64,000 bases of DNA from an uncultured Eubacteriales bacterium. Its GTDB lineage: Bacteria > Bacillota > Clostridia > Christensenellales > Aristaeellaceae. Both the position numbers and the translations under genes were made by a program. The stretch lies in assembly GCA_902793605.1 (NCBI GenBank), contig CADBEB010000001.1, positions 62,001 through 126,000 on the forward strand, read 5' to 3'. Shown here one piece after another: positions 61,651-64,000 of this stretch. The notes beneath the pieces are model-generated. The model did not search any database and was not told where the DNA came from. It was given only the letters and a program-made list of their open reading frames with translations. Positions within the stretch are counted from its first letter, which is position 1. Each line of letters begins with the position of its first letter.

Positions 61651-62214
61651 TTATTTATCGGAATAGACAACGATAATATCGGAATAGTAGTTCAGGATTC
61701 CCGCATCGATCTGTACTGTTTCAGCAGTGATGCTTCTTCCGTCCGCTTCCCATTTATATGAATCAACATCCGTGATTTGTTTTAAAACAGACCGGGTATG
61801 CGGACCGTATTGTCTGTCCAGTTCCGCAGTCATCTGTTTCAGGTTGTTAGGGTCGGACCTGAAAAAGTACGCGGCCTGTACAAGCTTGTCATCCCGGAAA
61901 AAGAGGTGTATTTCATTTACATAAACATCGCAGAAATACAAACCGCTGCTCAGAACAACATAAAATTCCAGGCTATCACTGTTAAAATTATGGTACAGTC
62001 CCAGCTCCTCCCTGTCCAGGAAGTAATCCGGCTTGCTTTTTTCAAACGAAAGATCGTTGTCCGTCCTGGCTTCAAGATGCTCCTGTACTTCTTTCACGGA
62101 ACTGCCCCAGGGGATATCCAGGAACATGATCACGGGCGTGTTTGCTTCCGCGATGACAATCGTGGCACAGCAAAGCAGGCAGATCATCATCACAGACGCA
62201 ATCAGCTTTTTCAA
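61651..62214 (-). CDS. Hypothetical secreted protein
   Basis: A 187-aa protein with a signal peptide (KKLIASVMMICLLCCATIVI, then AEA). The mature part starts with a short motif FLDIPWGSSVKEVQEHLE, typical of small exported proteins that open with a 'GxS' step before a helix. Its beta-rich remainder shows no catalytic motif. AT content is higher than its left neighbours. Function unknown; GGAGGTATTTATT stands before the ATG. Confidence 0.7.
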   Translation of the reverse strand: MKKLIASVMMICLLCCATIVIAEANTPVIMFLDIPWGSSVKEVQEHLEARTDNDLSFEKSKPDYFLDREELGLYHNFNSDSLEFYVVLSSGLYFCDVYVNEIHLFFRDDKLVQAAYFFRSDPNNLKQMTAELDRQYGPHTRSVLKQITDVDSYKWEADGRSITAETVQIDAGILNYYSDIIVVYSDK

Positions 62215-62484
62215 TAAATACCTCCGACATATTTCGAATCAACAGGGTTCGGCATGAACGTACATGGACGGACTGGCCGTTCCGGTACAGCGGCGAAAGT
62301 CATTCTTTCCGGACGGGCAGCATGGCCAATGTCAAAACACCGACAAGGAAACGTTTAATGAAAGTTTTCATTATTTTTCCATATATGCAGTCCGGAAAAG
62401 GGCTGGATCGGAATGAACTGTTCAGGCCATTCCGGTCCAACCCTGCCTTTACGGGATTATCCCGAAAATTCTCCGTAAATGTGA
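62215..62484. other. Intergenic gap without a supported gene
   Basis: Between the secreted protein gene and the double-glycine peptide gene, both on the minus strand. I see no RNA gene, terminator hairpin with T run, or supported open reading frame. A 73-codon plus-strand frame here overlaps the peptide gene antisense and lacks a good ribosome-binding site. Confidence 0.5.
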
Positions 62485-62709
62485 TTACCAGACCAGATCT
62501 CTTCCGAATTTCGCCTTATACTCTTTCATATCAATCACTGTAGGACTCGTGCCAAACTGCTTGGCAAACTCAATCGCCAGTTCCTTGGTAGGCGCCGGGG
62601 CAATCACTGTGCCGTTCGGGCGGATGATCCAGAATTTGTTCTTCTCCGGATCGTCAACAACCAGACCTCCGGACACTTTTTCCATCTCGTTCAGATTCAG
62701 TTCTGACAT
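62485..62709 (-). CDS. Small peptide with double-glycine leader (bacteriocin-like or RiPP-like precursor)
   Basis: A 74-aa peptide. The first 15 residues, MSELNLNEMEKVSGG, form a typical double-glycine leader. The remaining 59 residues have no cysteine and only five Ser/Thr, with KFWIIRPNGTVIAP, a helix TKELAIEFAKQFG and end VIDMKEYKAKFG. Lack of Cys argues against lanthipeptides, sactipeptides and disulfide bacteriocins. AAGGAGG stands 10 nt before this ATG and sets the start. No C39 peptidase-transporter or modifying enzyme is in the window. Confidence 0.8.
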   Translation of the reverse strand: MSELNLNEMEKVSGGLVVDDPEKNKFWIIRPNGTVIAPAPTKELAIEFAKQFGTSPTVIDMKEYKAKFGRDLVW

Positions 62710-63234
62710 TTTTGTTTCCTCCTTACATTTTTCATTTATTCTTGCAAGCAAGAAACTGTTTCGTTCCCTGCACAAGTTCATACGATACAAAGAGCCGGGG
62801 TGGCAGTATCTCCAATGAATTAATCCTTTTTTCTATGCGGATTCCTTTCTGCATGAAACACTGTCATATGTTGCATCTGTATTTTACATAAATTCTATAC
62901 ATAATTAACGAAGATGTCCAGTAAAATTTTAAAATACGGGTCGGTAAGATAAACAGCGGTTTACTCAGAGAGGTCCGGTAGAACGATGAACTATGAGCAG
63001 AATTTAATAGGGGCAGAATTGTCCCGATCCGGTACTCTGTGAAAAAAGGGCATTGCCAGCCGAGCCGGAAGGAAACAATTCGTCCCAACCTGCCATGGCC
63101 GGTTTTGATGCGTATGAACTCATGAATCCGGCAGACAAGCGAAACAGCCGGAGAATCATTTGCTGAAACAGATGGAGTTTCGAAATGAAAAGTTACAGTA
63201 TGATAAACAGAGTAATCAGGAGTAAGGTGCGGCT
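62710..63234. other. 525-nt AT-rich gap without a supported gene
   Basis: Contains the leader of the peptide gene and a stretch richer in A/T than the rest of the window (about 62820-62960). Short open frames exist but have no ribosome-binding site or family likeness. No RNA gene is recognised. Confidence 0.5.
62892..62920 (-). promoter_or_regulatory. Possible promoter of the double-glycine peptide gene
   Basis: On the minus strand, TGGACA (62920-62915) and TAGAAT (62897-62892) are 17 nt apart, each one base off consensus. The leader to the ATG would be about 175 nt, which is long. Confidence 0.35.
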
Positions 63235-63711
63235 ATGAGCAGACAGATCATCAATGAAACCTGTGCCCTTCAGATCCCGGATCACTTTGAAATCCTGAGC
63301 GGGAAAGACCTGGACGGGATGCGACAGGGGACTGGCGATCCGTTTCGCTGGGGAGTCCGGGACCGGGAAAACCATATGATCATCATCGCTTTATGGAAAC
63401 AGTATCCCGCGCTTTTGTCCTGTATGCTGGACCTGAAAACGGTCGTCAAAAAGAACGAACAGATGAGCCGCAAAGCGCATGAGGCGCACGGGTACAGGTT
63501 CCTGGAATTCTTTTCTATGCAGGCAGGAGAGGAGAAAGCAGAAGGCTATCGCTTCATCTATGAGAAGGAAGGGGTTGCGCAGGTCTGCAGCAACTTCCTG
63601 ATCAAGGACGGGAAAACCATCTACGCTTTCATCTGCATCGGACGAGAAGAACACGCGGAAGCGGACAAGGCTGTGTTCAGCCAGATCATGGAAACGCTGG
63701 AATATGTATAG
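63235..63711 (+). CDS. Hypothetical protein
   Basis: A 158-aa cytoplasmic protein with alternating strands and helices (DHFEILSGKDLDGM, GVRDRENHMIIIALW, FLIKDGKTIYAFICIG). I recognise no family. Codon use looks like the rest of the window and the frame is clean. AGGAGTAAGG lies upstream. No clear partner. Confidence 0.65.
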   Translation: MSRQIINETCALQIPDHFEILSGKDLDGMRQGTGDPFRWGVRDRENHMIIIALWKQYPALLSCMLDLKTVVKKNEQMSRKAHEAHGYRFLEFFSMQAGEEKAEGYRFIYEKEGVAQVCSNFLIKDGKTIYAFICIGREEHAEADKAVFSQIMETLEYV

Positions 63712-63797
63712 GGGAAGACTGACAGGGATGAAGAAAATGGAGGTCGAACCGGAAATCATACGAAAGTCCAGATAACACTTCAGGCACGACGGAGGAA

Positions 63798-64000
63798 ATG
63801 CTGCTGGAATGCTTCCAGGGCATACAGGCGGGCAGCGTCAGGAAAGAGATGCTGGACGAACTGATTGACACGCTGGAAGAAATGAAGGACTATTACTGCT
63901 ACGGAAAGCTGAAGTTTTCGGACGAAATAATCCTGGCGGAAATACGGAACAGCATCACGGGCTATACCGCTGTCCTCGCAGAGGAATCCAGCCGGCCTGT
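63798..64000 (+). CDS. Hypothetical protein, 3' truncated by window end
   Basis: An open frame running off the window with at least 67 codons, helical and acidic (MLDELIDTLEEMKDYYC, then KLKFSDEIILAEIRNSITG). The frame is open back to 63732 but has no earlier start codon; GGAGG sits only 2 nt before this ATG, so the start is uncertain. Not recognised. Confidence 0.5.
   Translation, partial: MLLECFQGIQAGSVRKEMLDELIDTLEEMKDYYCYGKLKFSDEIILAEIRNSITGYTAVLAEESSRP

Noticed and set aside
62322..62543. A 73-codon plus-strand frame
   Set aside because: It overlaps the double-glycine peptide gene in antisense, has no good Shine-Dalgarno and no recognisable features.
62864..63088. A 74-codon minus-strand frame
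   Set aside because: No ribosome-binding site or recognisable motif, and it spans the likely promoter of the peptide gene.
63728..63775. A 15-codon frame starting ATG at 63728
   Set aside because: It stops after 15 codons and the following open frame (63798 on) is in another phase; a frameshift could not be shown.

Overview
The window is a gene-dense, high-GC stretch of what looks like a chromosome from a Gram-positive anaerobe of the class Clostridia. The evidence is the gene content: PrkC/Stp, ScpA/ScpB, PcrA, type III glutamine synthetase, the paired radical SAM proteins of the TIGR03960/TIGR03936 type, a clostripain-family protease, a split transketolase and a YlbF-family protein. No outer-membrane genes are seen. 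A rumen or gut lineage such as Christensenellales is my inference; the sequence alone does not prove it.

Region 1 (1-9.7 kb) is one long plus-strand run: rlmN (cut by the window edge), stp, prkC, rsgA, rpe, mnmE, an iron-dependent alcohol dehydrogenase, radC, a YdcF-type membrane protein and rsmG. A tRNA-Leu(UAA) follows, with its own promoter and terminator. Region 2 (9.9-12.8 kb) is an amino-sugar operon between a perfect-consensus promoter and a hairpin terminator: glmM, a stand-alone left-handed beta-helix acetyltransferase resembling the GlmU C-terminal half, and nagB. Region 3 (12.9-19.1 kb) holds a secreted zinc-ribbon/SH3-like protein, a metallo-beta-lactamase-fold hydrolase, glnN on the minus strand, and a MurP-like PTS permease.

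Region 4 (19.1-41.1 kb) is housekeeping: a TrpR-like regulator, pcrA, ligA, an M50 protease, scpA, scpB, a membrane-anchored clostripain-like protease, two radical SAM-linked genes, a short RNase G, miaB, a YlbF-family gene, mutS, mutL, miaA and a PLP-dependent lyase. Region 5 (41.1-48.5 kb) has the split transketolase, a lipid kinase, two unknown genes, cysS, a ComEA-like gene and dnaX. Region 6 (48.5-52.1 kb, minus strand) is yajC plus a three-gene redox set: GlpA-like, NAD(P)/FAD oxidoreductase, DUF1667.

Region 7 (52.2-61.4 kb, plus strand) starts with a PfkB kinase and a GNAT acetyltransferase. It continues with a tight set of alpha/beta hydrolase, membrane-embedded Mur ligase and D-Ala-D-Ala-ligase-like ATP-grasp enzyme, then dxs, tlyA and a secreted unknown. 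Region 8 (61.4-64 kb) is loose and accessory-like: secreted and small unknown genes and a 74-residue peptide with a double-glycine leader.

Three things stand out. The first is the hydrolase/membrane Mur ligase/Ddl-like operon, where the usual MurF N-terminal domain is replaced by membrane helices and a conserved Ddl substrate motif is altered. The second is the orphan double-glycine peptide. The third is a family of short hairpin-forming repeats in at least six intergenic gaps, all in the same orientation upstream of plus-strand genes.
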